Origin: Takakia lepidozioides
Taxonomy: Eukaryota > Streptophyta > Takakiopsida > Takakiales > Takakiaceae
Reading direction: 5' to 3'
Length of the DNA stretch: 60,000 bases
Assembly: GCA_030704615.1 (NCBI GenBank)
Contig: CM060733.1
Coordinates: 17,176,001-17,236,000 of the forward strand
Within the stretch, counting starts at the first letter, position 1, and each line of letters starts with the position of its first letter. Below, piece after piece: positions 50,272 to 60,000 of the stretch. The translations under genes were made by a program, and so were the position numbers. The notes under the pieces are model-generated. The model saw only the letters and a list, made by a program, of their open reading frames with translations, made no database searches and had not been told where the DNA came from.

Positions 50272-53200
50272 ATGCGTGCGTCTCTTCTGGTTGGGGCCCG
50301 CACCTTACAGCGCTCATACGCCATAGCCAGGACTTTCAATTTATTTACCTCGTATAATCGTGTTCTTCACAATCAATCGATATCTGGTTTAAGGACTACC
50401 ACAGGCACTACGCCCGGAGCACCATGCTGGAGAGGCCTTGTACACGCTGCTTCAGGTATGTGAGCTACATCTTGGAGTGTTGGCTATACGCGCATGGTAT
50501 TTCGATAGAATGCGTCGGTTTTTCTCTTCATTTGGGTGGTTTTGATTGGATTTGGTTTTTGAGAATACTGGGTTGTTTATTGGGGCATTTACGGGGGATT
50601 CTTAAACACCCTTTTATTTCGTACCTGAGACCGCCTGCTGTGGGAGTAGTTGGTCGGAAGTGTTGGGCCCTAGAAGACTAGGTGACATCGGTATTTACTT
50701 GCACGTCATTTTTCAAGACATGTGTGTCAGACCTTCGTGGAAACTGGAACTTTGGAATTCTCTCGGTCAGGAGGCTTCACGACACATACTCGACTTTTCC
50801 AAGAAGCAATTTTTTTTCAGGAATGGAGACTGCATTTTGATGTATTTGTCAAACATAAGGCTTCAGTACTCCGAATGAGAGAACCAATAGTCAAACTTAA
50901 ATCACAACCGTGGAATTTCATCAAGAACTCTATTCAGTAAAATCCGTGTGCATGGATGACCTAGAAAACTACAGGCTGATAGCTCCGGTGTAAAATGAAC
51001 ACCGCTTAATAGCAGGGCTCCCTTGGGATTGATAGCCTTATGATTTCCAAAACATGAGTGCTTCGTACTACAGATAACAAAAACCAATCACATCCAGAAT
51101 CAAAGCCCTACATAGTTGCCCATGTGGTTTCTTAAATGCCACAAACTCCAAGGGGCCCCTGGGGTAAATGGGCATTTATTTCACTTTATAGTGAGCATCA
51201 TTCCTGATCCTCAAATCCTAAATGGACCTTTAATTCTAGAAGACCAGTTCTTGAGTAAAATTGAAGGCCTTGATTTTAGGTTTGGAGGACTTTTTCACTT
51301 ATTATTTCCAACAAGGATTTTCCTTGGGGAACTTTGGGAGACTATCTAGGTTATGAGCGTATATGAGATATACTATACCTTGTGACCTTTCCAATTTCTC
51401 ACTTTGGTGTAAGATCGATTTGTAAGCCTGTGTAAGATTTACCCTCACCATGCAAAACTGTAGTCAGAAGTGTGCTGAAGTGTGACAGCACGGATCAGAG
51501 GGGAAGACGTGTCCATCAGAAAAATTGCTAATCTTTAGTGGATGAGATTCAAAACATATTAGAGCTATTAACACGTCAATCTTTCCATGATCTAAAAGTC
51601 ACATTAGTACATGACTAAAGATGCTGCAGGCGACCTTCATGGGGGTTTCTTCTGATAAGGGTATCACGTAAACTTGCTTTCAGGCAGGAATTCAGTTGCA
51701 AGTGGACTCTTTGCATCTACAAGCACCCGATCAATATGGAGGAATTCTGCACCATGGAAGGAGCTCACCAAAGACAGACCTTGGCGACTCGCCAGGTCAA
51801 GTTGGCCTGGCTGCCATTCTTGGACACAGATGATGAGACAAAATGGAATACGTGGCTACTTGAACTCTAGCTTCAACCAGTTCGGGCAAGCCTCCATACT
51901 TCCTATTTCCCACTAGGGTAATAATTCTGTAACCGTAGTATGACTATGTGAGTTGTGTATATGTGTATATACCAGCCCCTGGTTGTCATTTTCAACTAGT
52001 GTGAAAGATATTGGTGATGGCTGTAGGAGTGAATTTTAGTGTATGTTGTGTATGTCAACATCTCTGAGTGATGGTGACAGTCATAACTTGTTGATATATT
52101 AAGGTTCTGCTTCAAATGGCTAATATCGTCTAATTCGACCTCATCCATGCCGGCATTCATTATGCTAGTGAGGCCGCATGGATTAAAGTTTCAAGCTTAA
52201 ATCCATACTCAGCTATGGAAATTCTGGCAAAGCATCACAATTGGTTCATGGAAAACCCTATGATCAGCTTTGGGGGGTTAAGAATACCTCGCCGACTATA
52301 CTCTCTCATAAGGCTTGTTGTAGCCAATCTTTGTTCAGGGTACCTCGAAACTCTCTCTCTCTATCTCTGGAAGTCACTGGTTAGCTTCTTCGCAGCCCTT
52401 ACATGAACAATTAGCATTCTCTCTCCCTCACTAGGGAAGTCAGGGATGAGCTGATGAGCTTTTTGCCGCCCTTTCATGAGCAGTTAGCACTCAAGAACTA
52501 AAGTGGTGTCAGTGCCTCGCTAAATAACATAACTTACTCGACTGTTGTTATCTCATTCAGGCGCAGTGACGCACAAGTGGCTGTCTGGAGTTTGATTGGT
52601 GCCAATTTGCTTGTGTTTGGACTTTGGCAAGTTTTTGATCGCGACTTTATGATAAAAAACTTCATGGTATAGAACCCTCAAGCGGCTGCTCCCTCTATTA
52701 TTGTCTTAATGCTCCTTTATGATACATTTACATTGGCAACTGGTTAACAGAATCAAATCATAATATCAAACCCATTTGCATCATTCAACTGAGATTACTA
52801 TGTTTGGAAGCTTGCACATTGTGAATCGGTAATTGATAGAACAAATGACAAGAGCAATGTGCTTGTTGCAGGCTACAATGATTAACTCTGCCATTGGGTC
52901 TGGAATGAACTAGCAGGTATCAGTTGATTCCGTGTTTAGCGGGCGGCTACACACGTTGGTGACATCTGCCTTCAGCCATATCAAACTGGACCACCTTCTT
53001 CCAAACATGTTGGGTCTCTATTTCTTTGGCAGTGAGGTACTTCTAATGTAATGGTTTTTTTCATCCTGCTCTCTGCTAGGACGACACATTGCCTTCCAAC
53101 ACTATCCATCCTGTGTTTACAAAGTCATCATCTTGAGAATGTGTTTTGGCATGTGAATCAAGTTCTAGACAACTTTTAGAATGGATGAATAATTATCAAT

Positions 53201-55254
53201 GGAGACGGTAGATGATGAAAGATGTGGGATCCTTGAGTTGACCAAGAATTATTTATCGAATGATGTCAGATTGCTCAATTATTTGGAGGCAAGTGGCTAA
53301 TTAATCTCTATCTGGCGGGTGCAATTGCGGGTTCGCTTGGGCATGTAGCTTACTGCGTGTTTGTCATACCTTGGCTCGAGGTATGTTTCCACAGATGTTG
53401 ACAAATTTAATGCAAGCAGAAATACAGCATTCCCCCCCCCCCCCCTCCCACCTACAAACAATGCCATACCTGAATGATGAAGATGGGCTGTCCATGATGA
53501 AATTGATGCACCCAAAACAAAGGCAAGGCTCCCTTCCCAGTAAAACTAAACCCCACTCCTCCCATAATGTGTGAAGTGGCCCCACTTTCCACCCCACTTG
53601 TGCAGTAATTGACATGTTGCTGGTAAGCCAACTGTGCTATTGGAGGAGCGTTATAGTAATATAGAAAAAAAAATTAGCCACCTTAGTTTACCCCTGTGGA
53701 ATCTTCAGGTGGAACCTGGGTTCTTAACTGAAATCTTCAAATAGAATGGAGCTTTGGGAGAAGTGTTCTTAGTATAAGCATGTTAGAACATGATGATTTA
53801 TCAGCAACAATCTGACTTGTGTTGTTTTGGTAATTTTTTGGCAGGGAATTCCACGGAGTCGATTCAATCCTCGTTACACACCTAGTGCATTGGTGTGTTA
53901 ACTTGGTGCCCTGTGGACACAGAATTTTACAGGCCGGGATTATTCTATGTTTGGATGGGTCAGTCAAAAGGGACAATCTAGCTAAGCAGAAGTTCGGCTA
54001 ATGGGCCTGGTATTGCTTACCACGGGATAGTTGGCTGTAATGTACAGGTGACCTTTAAGTGTGTTTACTTGCATTTAGAGAACTCTGCATCAGCATATTG
54101 GATGCTGACCTGTTCTCATGAAAGCAATAGTCCCCCTATTCTTAAACAAACTGAAGATATTGGGACACATACATTGAACCTTGCCACCAGGTAATATAAT
54201 CTCCTCAGAATGCATGTCTGTCTCTGTACAGATCTGGGGTCATTCTTGGTTCGTCTCACGCACGGTTAAGGCTTGGTTACACTGATTATTGATTTGAGTC
54301 CAGCTTTGTTCCTTGCAGGACCTAGTAATTATCTAGTTAGGCTGGCTATAACTCTTCCCTTGGTTAGTTTGGTTAGTTTGGTACGAAGAGGCAATTTGCA
54401 GGTTATTTACATGATAAATGTGGCTAGGGGGCGAGCGGAGCAGTGAACGCCATCGTGTTGCTGCAAATTTTACTTTTTCCCACGCGAACCATTATGGTCA
54501 ACTTCTTCATTCCAGTTCCAGCTGCACTTTTTGTAAGTGTTCTGCCCTTGATTCGAAGTTAACCATAATGATCAAAATATTTGAGATGTACAATAATGAA
54601 GAATCCTTACTTAGATTCATGTGTAACTATTTTGAATCTAATCAGTTATGAACACAGGTTACATTTGTTGATTTCTTGCTGTTAATGGTACTCTTGGACT
54701 AAGAAGTCTTCACTCTTACTAGATTTGGTTATGCACTGCATTTCATGAGGGTTGTATCATTTATGGTTTGGATTGGAACAGGGTGCATACCTGATTGGGA
54801 CTGACATTTGGCAGGCCCGGAATGTAAGTGACATGCCTCATCTCTCTGTCTATACTTCTTCCTTAATTTGTTTTCTGGTATCCTGGAAAGAAATTTAAAT
54901 TGGTCTGTAGATGACTTGAAAAATACTCTTAAACTCAAGGAATTGTTTTTCTTCTGTTGAGGAGAAATGAGGACAAATAGGGAAATAACAAGCGGCTGGT
55001 GATGCTTCAAAAAATGTGGATGACTTCAAAACCAGAGGGAAAATGGGAACTGTGAACAGAGCAAAAACTGTGGATTTAAATGATTTTCTTTTTCAGAGAG
55101 ATTTTTTTTCTTCGCAAAGTTGGTTGTCTGGCGTTGACAGTGTGGCCCTTTGCATGGAATCCAGGAGGGATCTCGAACAGCACATGCTGGACATTTAGGG
55201 GGGGCTCTAGTTGGAGCTGCTGCCTGGTTGAGGGTTCGGCGACAGTGGCGGTAG
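50272..55254 (+). CDS. Mitochondrial rhomboid-family serine protease, nine exons
   Basis: Exons that join in phase with GT-AG introns: 50272-50455, 51684-51795, 52561-52666, 52917-53036, 53270-53380, 53845-53892, 54428-54532, 54782-54823 and 55165-55254 (or from 55141), giving about 305 (313) residues. Exons 1-2 encode an Arg/Ser-rich presequence (MRASLLVGARTLQRSYAIAR) typical of mitochondrial import. Exon 3: VAVWSLIGANLLVFGLWQVF, first membrane segment. Exon 4: SGRLHTLVTSAFSHIKLDHL and LPNMLGLYFFGSE. Exon 5: LFGGKWLINLYLAGAIAGSL. Exon 7 begins GASGAVNA, the GxSG motif with catalytic Ser (about residue 230), then FFIPVPAALF. Exon 9: HAGHLGGALVG with the catalytic His (about 286) and a basic end RVRRQWR. 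The Ser-His dyad is intact and there are no stops. The family cleaves membrane segments in the inner membrane; the closest plant group is the PARL/RBL12 type. Confidence 0.92.
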
Positions 55255-57523
55255 GTATTGGAAAGCAGACGGTAGTAAGTAGAAGTTGACAGCATGTTTC
55301 TAGAAAATTGGTTTGGCCCTTCTCAATTTGGGCTGCAGATTGTGAGTTTGGTGCATTGTGGTTCAAAATCGTATAAATAAGATCAATTTTGCCTGAATTG
55401 TTGTTGTTTACATATGAGAGTAGTTTGAGTTGTAGGGTAGAAGTGCCTAATAAGGGCGTTCGATTAAACTACAGAAGACCCGGTGTTGGAGTTGTAGTGA
55501 CGGAAATTCCCCTCTTGACTCATCTTTGGCTTATTCACATACACCTGACAGAGTCATTATGTATTGCACTACTTTGCTGACATACCGTTGTATGACAGCT
55601 CTTATATGACTGTCTTCTACCACTTGCTGCAGGCATTGTTGGTTGCATCATGCCCTTACTGCGGATCCGCTCCCCATACTTAGGGATTAATTGAACGTAT
55701 AAGATTTATAATGAGACCAACAATAATATTGAGCACATGATGGTTTTCATTTTGATTTGCCTTCATTAAAAACACCATAGTTGTACTACCTACAATCACA
55801 CAATTCACCACAGATGCAAGAACACACAAATATCATATGAGAAATATGTAAGGGAGACGAACCTTAAATGGACAGTTTACCTAGTTCGCATGGATAGAGT
55901 GAGCAGGACAATATAAAAATAATTTTCATGGATTAGCAAATCGAAAAGAAGTATGACCCAATTCTTCAGTTGAATTATAGTGATAATATGAAATAGATAT
56001 GATTTTTCAAAGTCTGGGACCTATTTGTGACACATAGGCCCCCCCAAAAGCAAACAGAAATAATCCTATTATGGTTACTTTGTCATCCAATTTTAATTTT
56101 AATTGGTCGTAAAGTAGACATGAACATAGCCTTCTATGAATATGGTTAGACCTAAAATGGACATCATTAATGGCCAATGTGGCCCAGCAGAGTTAATGTA
56201 TCAGGCACTGCTACTCTGACCCTGGCGGCCCGGCATGAGGGAGCGATTTTCTAAAATATCCCAGCTAACATCAGGTAAGGCCTAGGCCGAAGACCATCAA
56301 TTGACCAATCACCCTAATAAATTTTTTTAGCCCTCAGAAGTTGTACTTGATATTGCATTAATCACATGTTGTCTTGAGCGAAACTCCTAGCCCGCTGTCC
56401 CAAAAATCCCAATGATTAACATATGTGTAACCCTCTTTCATCTTAAATCGGTCACATATTCCCCTCAATGTGGTCCCATTTCCTTAATGTCACTATAATG
56501 CAAAGGCATTGTCACTTTAACCCTTAAGTTCCCAAGCGACCTGAATCGGGTCACTTTGAATTTGCAGTTCGACCTAATTTTTGCAGATCTAATCTGATGG
56601 GGCACACTCCTGAAGCTTTAATGACAAGGGATTTGTCTCGAGTATGATGCCAAAAAAAAAATTAAAAAAAAACAAAAGCCATGACCTACAAAAAATCTTA
56701 GATCTCTCATTTACGTTTTGGGCCTGAAAAGGGCTTGTTGACCGCTGGCGTGGCAGGTAAACAAGCCCAAAACAGATTGCACTCCAAAGGCCATTTTTGG
56801 CAAAAAATTAGCAATTTTGGAAAAAGCACTTCACCTTGTGGTGTGTGAGCATTACATACACACATCTACCATTGGCTTTCAAAACTTCTGTAGAAAAAAA
56901 AGTACTTCATTTGGAGGCACATTTTCTCTTGTCAATTTTGAGATTTCAACCCCTATGTAATTGCATGCAAAGCAACCATAGGTGAAAAAATCAGTTGGAC
57001 CTACAATTTAGTGGGGTCATAGCCACTCCACTATTGATTTGGAAATGGTGGGTCTTGGGGCAAGCAAAATTGGATAAAGCTAGGTTTTGATTGGGTCAAA
57101 CCAATTCCTTTCTCACTTTTTCTTTGGGACATGATATTTGAGGTCCGGGCCAATTATAATCTCACAATTGCCACGGTGGACTTGGCTCATTTTTTGGTAT
57201 GTCATGCATAAATGAGCTGGGCCCACTTCTATAAGGCTGGAATCTCTGGATGATTTTTGGTAGGTTTCTAGGGGCAATTTACTGCAGCTGGGTACCCAAA
57301 ATTGGTAAAAAATCAAAAAAGGGCTTGGGAACTTGAGGGTTAAGGTCAAAACATAGGTGTCCATTGAAGGTCACTGACCATTTTAGGTACGTCTCCCTTA
57401 CCCCTAAAGGACCAACCTAACATTATGTTGAAGATTATTTTTATATATAGTCCCAAAAAAATAAAAATAAATAAAGACAAATCAAATTCATAATTTTAAT
57501 TGGCAAGGCCAAACATATTATCA
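55255..57523. other. 3' flank and spacer, no supported gene
   Basis: The sequence after the rhomboid stop includes AT-rich signals near 55372 (gtataaataag) that may serve in 3' end formation. From 55600 to 57500 I see no ORF with family resemblance, only A-rich tracts near 56650. Confidence 0.5.
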
Positions 57524-57896
57524 TGATAAGTTATGGCATCTCTTTTTATTCAAAGACATTAATGTCGCTCAGAAAACCAATACATCTCCAAGTGACGTAC
57601 TGCCGCAGCCATGGGAGCAACAACAGATGTGATCGTTTAGAGAGCTCGATTCTCTCCTCTTTGCATTTGTCTTGTTCCAAACTGGCCCAAGTAGTCCCGT
57701 CAATCGACAAGAGTTGGATTGTTCAACACGGCCCTAACTTGGGTAGAAAGTCATTGACGTCATATCATCTCTTGCCTATCAGGCGACGAATTATTCACAA
57801 CGTAGTATATTTAGTTTGTATAAAGAGGTGGTACCCGCAAGGGAAGAGGCTCTTATTTATGCTAACTAAGGTTGGCATCATATATATATATATAAC
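57524..57896 (+). mobile_element. Second LINE 3' end with (AT)n tail, plus strand
   Basis: 57824-57896 (gtacccgcaagggaagaggc, tcttattta, ttggcatcatatatata) matches the reverse complement of 6597-6668, the 3' UTR of the LINE remnant there, including the (AT)n tail. Upstream sequence to 57524 is presumably the degraded end of the same element; its exact 5' limit is unknown. Confidence 0.65.
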
Positions 57897-58564
57897 TCAC
57901 GGCTATGATTCCACATAGTTCCTTCCGAAGTGACTCTCATTGATGCAACTTAGCTTTAGAAAAGTATGATCTTCAGACCATGATTCTCGTTCATATATTC
58001 ATAGCCACCAGAATATAATGCCCCATTGACTCTGTGCATTGGCCATTATGGTAGTCACATAGCTGGCTACTATGTTGCAGGGTTGACAACTTGGGGTGGT
58101 GCATAGGGTTGCGAAGCGATTATTGTTACAGCAATTTCCACCAAGATTCAATTTCCACCAAGATTCACGAAATAAGAAATTACTGTCGCGCAGTCTAGCT
58201 GCAGTCAACGGACTAGCTTCAGAAGTTTCACAGATAGGCTGAAACTGTGCTAATCCTGATACAACCACCACCCGCGCACAAACGTAGAGGCGATATTTCA
58301 GCTGTGAAGATGTCATAGACAAGAAAGTTGGTGGGATAGGTGTGATGTGGTTTCAACCAAGACTGAATAACCTTAGACATCGGGGCCAAATCTTTGACTC
58401 TTTTCTCATGGCTAGAACAAGGAATCACCCAATTTTGTGATTTGTAAAACATATTAATATCGTTAAGCAGTTTAGGTGCCTACACGACAAACAAACAAAT
58501 CATGACTCATTTTAGTAAGCGACATATATCCAAATCAACATCCAGTATGAGATGGGTAGAAGAC
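57897..58564. other. No supported gene
   Basis: A local direct repeat (tttccaccaagattca at 58136 and 58152) is the only structure noted. Confidence 0.4.
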
Positions 58565-58781
58565 TCATCGTGACAAAGGACCTAATTTCATGCCAATTGA
58601 AATTGGCGCAGCCATAACAAGACTTGCAAAAGTAGTAGAAATGAGGTAGAAATATGGAATATATGTGTGGAGGGGATTCAAACCACTAGCCACAAGAAAC
58701 AACAAATAGACACCAAAATTGATCAAAGCAACTCCCGGTAGTGCCATGGTCGTTGTCATCAAGAACTTTGAATAAATGCAC
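58565..58781 (-). CDS. Membrane-protein exon, possibly TM9SF/nonaspanin-like
   Basis: On the minus strand a clear acceptor (tttcttgcag) at 58782 opens a frame with two hydrophobic segments: FLMTTTMALPGVALINFGVY, LLFLVASG, then YIPYFYLISTTFASLVMAAP and ISIGMKLG. The order PG, hydrophobic stretch, (V/I)PF/Y, hydrophobic stretch, PL/PI-x-x-G resembles the TM9SF (EMP70) family's internal exon. The frame ends at TGA 58565, but a possible donor (ttag-gtcctt near 58592) would make it an internal exon. Neighbouring exons were not found. Confidence 0.35.
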
Positions 58782-59242
58782 CTGCAAGAAAATGTGGGCA
58801 TGTTATCAACTCGAATATTGTAGACATGCTGACAAGATGCTGACATGCCGCTATATCAGCTAGAATCTCAGCTATACATAAACAAGACCTCCTGACAACT
58901 AACAAACGTTGTTGATAGTCACCATAAAATCTCACAAACCTCAAGGCATTGCCTACATACCGTCTCAACGCAAAGATATGCAAGTTGGGCTTGTGAGAGT
59001 AGAACGCTTAGTGCAAACATTAGAAAGGGAGTGAAGACTTGGATATGAGGTCTCGTGTAATGTATATATAACTTAACACTTCTTGCCTTATGTATGCCAT
59101 TCCACATGAGTCATACATTTGCATGGGCTTCCTTCTCTCGTTAACCCCTAAGCGCCCAGTGGGTAAGTTTCTTGCAAAAAATTACCTCCAAGGTGAAAAA
59201 TCAGAATAACTATCTGAATTTATTTTTTTTGGCCAAATTTGA

Positions 59243-59640
59243 CGCAATTTTTGGGCCTCATTGTACTATATATATATATATATATATACTTCAAAGGTTG
59301 CCACCAACGGGGTGCCAAAGCCATTGCCAACAGCCACAACCACTGGCCACATCAGCAATGGATGGGCAGAAGCAGCAAAGAGAGCACTTTCACAACAAAA
59401 CTCAGCCTCTACAAGTCAATCAGGTCACATCCTGCAAAAAACCACCGTTGGTAGTGGGGCCCATTTTTGGGCCACTTTGTACCTTATATATATATACACT
59501 TCGAAGGTTGCCACCAACAGGGTGCCAAAGCCATAGCCAAGCCCTACCAACACACTGCCGACAGCCACCATAATTGGCCAAAGCAGCAATGGGATGAGCA
59601 GAAGCAGCAAAGAGAGCACTTTCACAACAAAACCCAGTAC
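59243..59640 (+). repeat. Tandem duplication of about 200 bp with (TA)n
   Basis: 59243-59405 and 59456-59637 share, in order, atttttgggcc, a (TA)n run, aaggttgccaccaac, gggtgccaaagcca, cagcaatgg and agcaaagagagcactttcac. The second copy has about 20 extra bases. The short ORFs in both are chance products of the duplicated sequence. Confidence 0.85.
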
Positions 59641-60000
59641 ACAGAATCACTTTGAGTCCCTCCAAATACACATTGATCACTGATACTCATACTGCACACC
59701 CTCTAAGTTGCGTGCAGTCTTTTTATACTATGTTCGAAAGAGCCGTTACAGTCTGCGGTCGTTAATGACCGTTTGCCTAACTGCCTACGCAACCTAAAAG
59801 GTTTGCTAAAAAATGGCTCGTTGTAGTGGTCGTGAGCCATAGTGGTAAACGGTCCACTACTCCCTCTATGGTTAAAGCCGATGTTATCGTAACTGTGTGA
59901 TATCGTGGTTCACAGCTCACGGTTACTACACTACCCCTTACTGCTCTCGTGGTAATGTATCATTGTCCCGCCATTGGCTAAGTACCGCGTACTTAGCCGT
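59641..60000. other. No supported gene
   Basis: Contains related words in both orientations (ggtcgttaatgaccgtttgcc at 59758, atggctcg...cgtgagccat at 59811-59840), weak inverted repeats. No ORF is supported. Confidence 0.4.

Overview
The window looks like nuclear DNA of a land plant with a transposon-rich genome. The evidence is a PPR-DYW editing-factor gene, organellar PDF-motif exons, chromovirus and other Ty3/gypsy elements, LINEs, a short TTTAGGG telomere-type run and GT-AG introns of about 110-1230 bp. The DYW gene style would suit a seed-free plant (fern, lycophyte or moss), but this is an inference. I saw no bacterial operons, rRNA, tRNA or CRISPR.

Layout. 1-7.1 kb: gene debris. It holds a possible J-like exon, a truncated second copy of the PPR locus, a decayed secreted Gly/Pro-rich protein gene with a TATA box, a 300-bp direct repeat and a LINE 3' end. 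7.3-17.9 kb: a composite structure whose outer ends are inverted, GC-rich and TIR-like. Each end carries a SWIM zinc-finger gene fragment, and between them lies a 5'-truncated gypsy element (pol, a very large extra ORF after integrase, one 3' LTR). 17.96-26.9 kb: a series of OSB-type PDF-motif exons split by a complete chromovirus (18790-25998, TSD AGGAA) whose 3' LTR has a triplicated head. 27-29 kb: inverted repeats and a decayed minus-strand retroelement. 29-34.2 kb: the best-preserved large gene, minus strand. Two PDF modules are joined by in-phase splice sites to one exon encoding a complete PPR-DYW protein. 34.28-46.45 kb: a head-to-tail array of at least five LINE copies, all on the plus strand and all ending in the same 3' end plus a (CT)n tail. 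46.5-50 kb: fragments, a telomere-like run, a gypsy RT fragment and a perfect 30-bp-arm hairpin. 50.27-55.25 kb: an apparently intact nine-exon mitochondrial rhomboid protease gene. 55.3-60 kb: mostly unassigned, with another LINE 3' end, a membrane-protein exon and a 200-bp tandem duplication.

The two genes most likely to be functional are the PDF-PPR-DYW gene and the rhomboid gene. Both are predicted to act in organelles. Almost everything else is mobile or decaying. Many of the in-frame stops in the elements are explained by C-to-T (or opposite-strand G-to-A) changes, as expected for methylated, silenced DNA.
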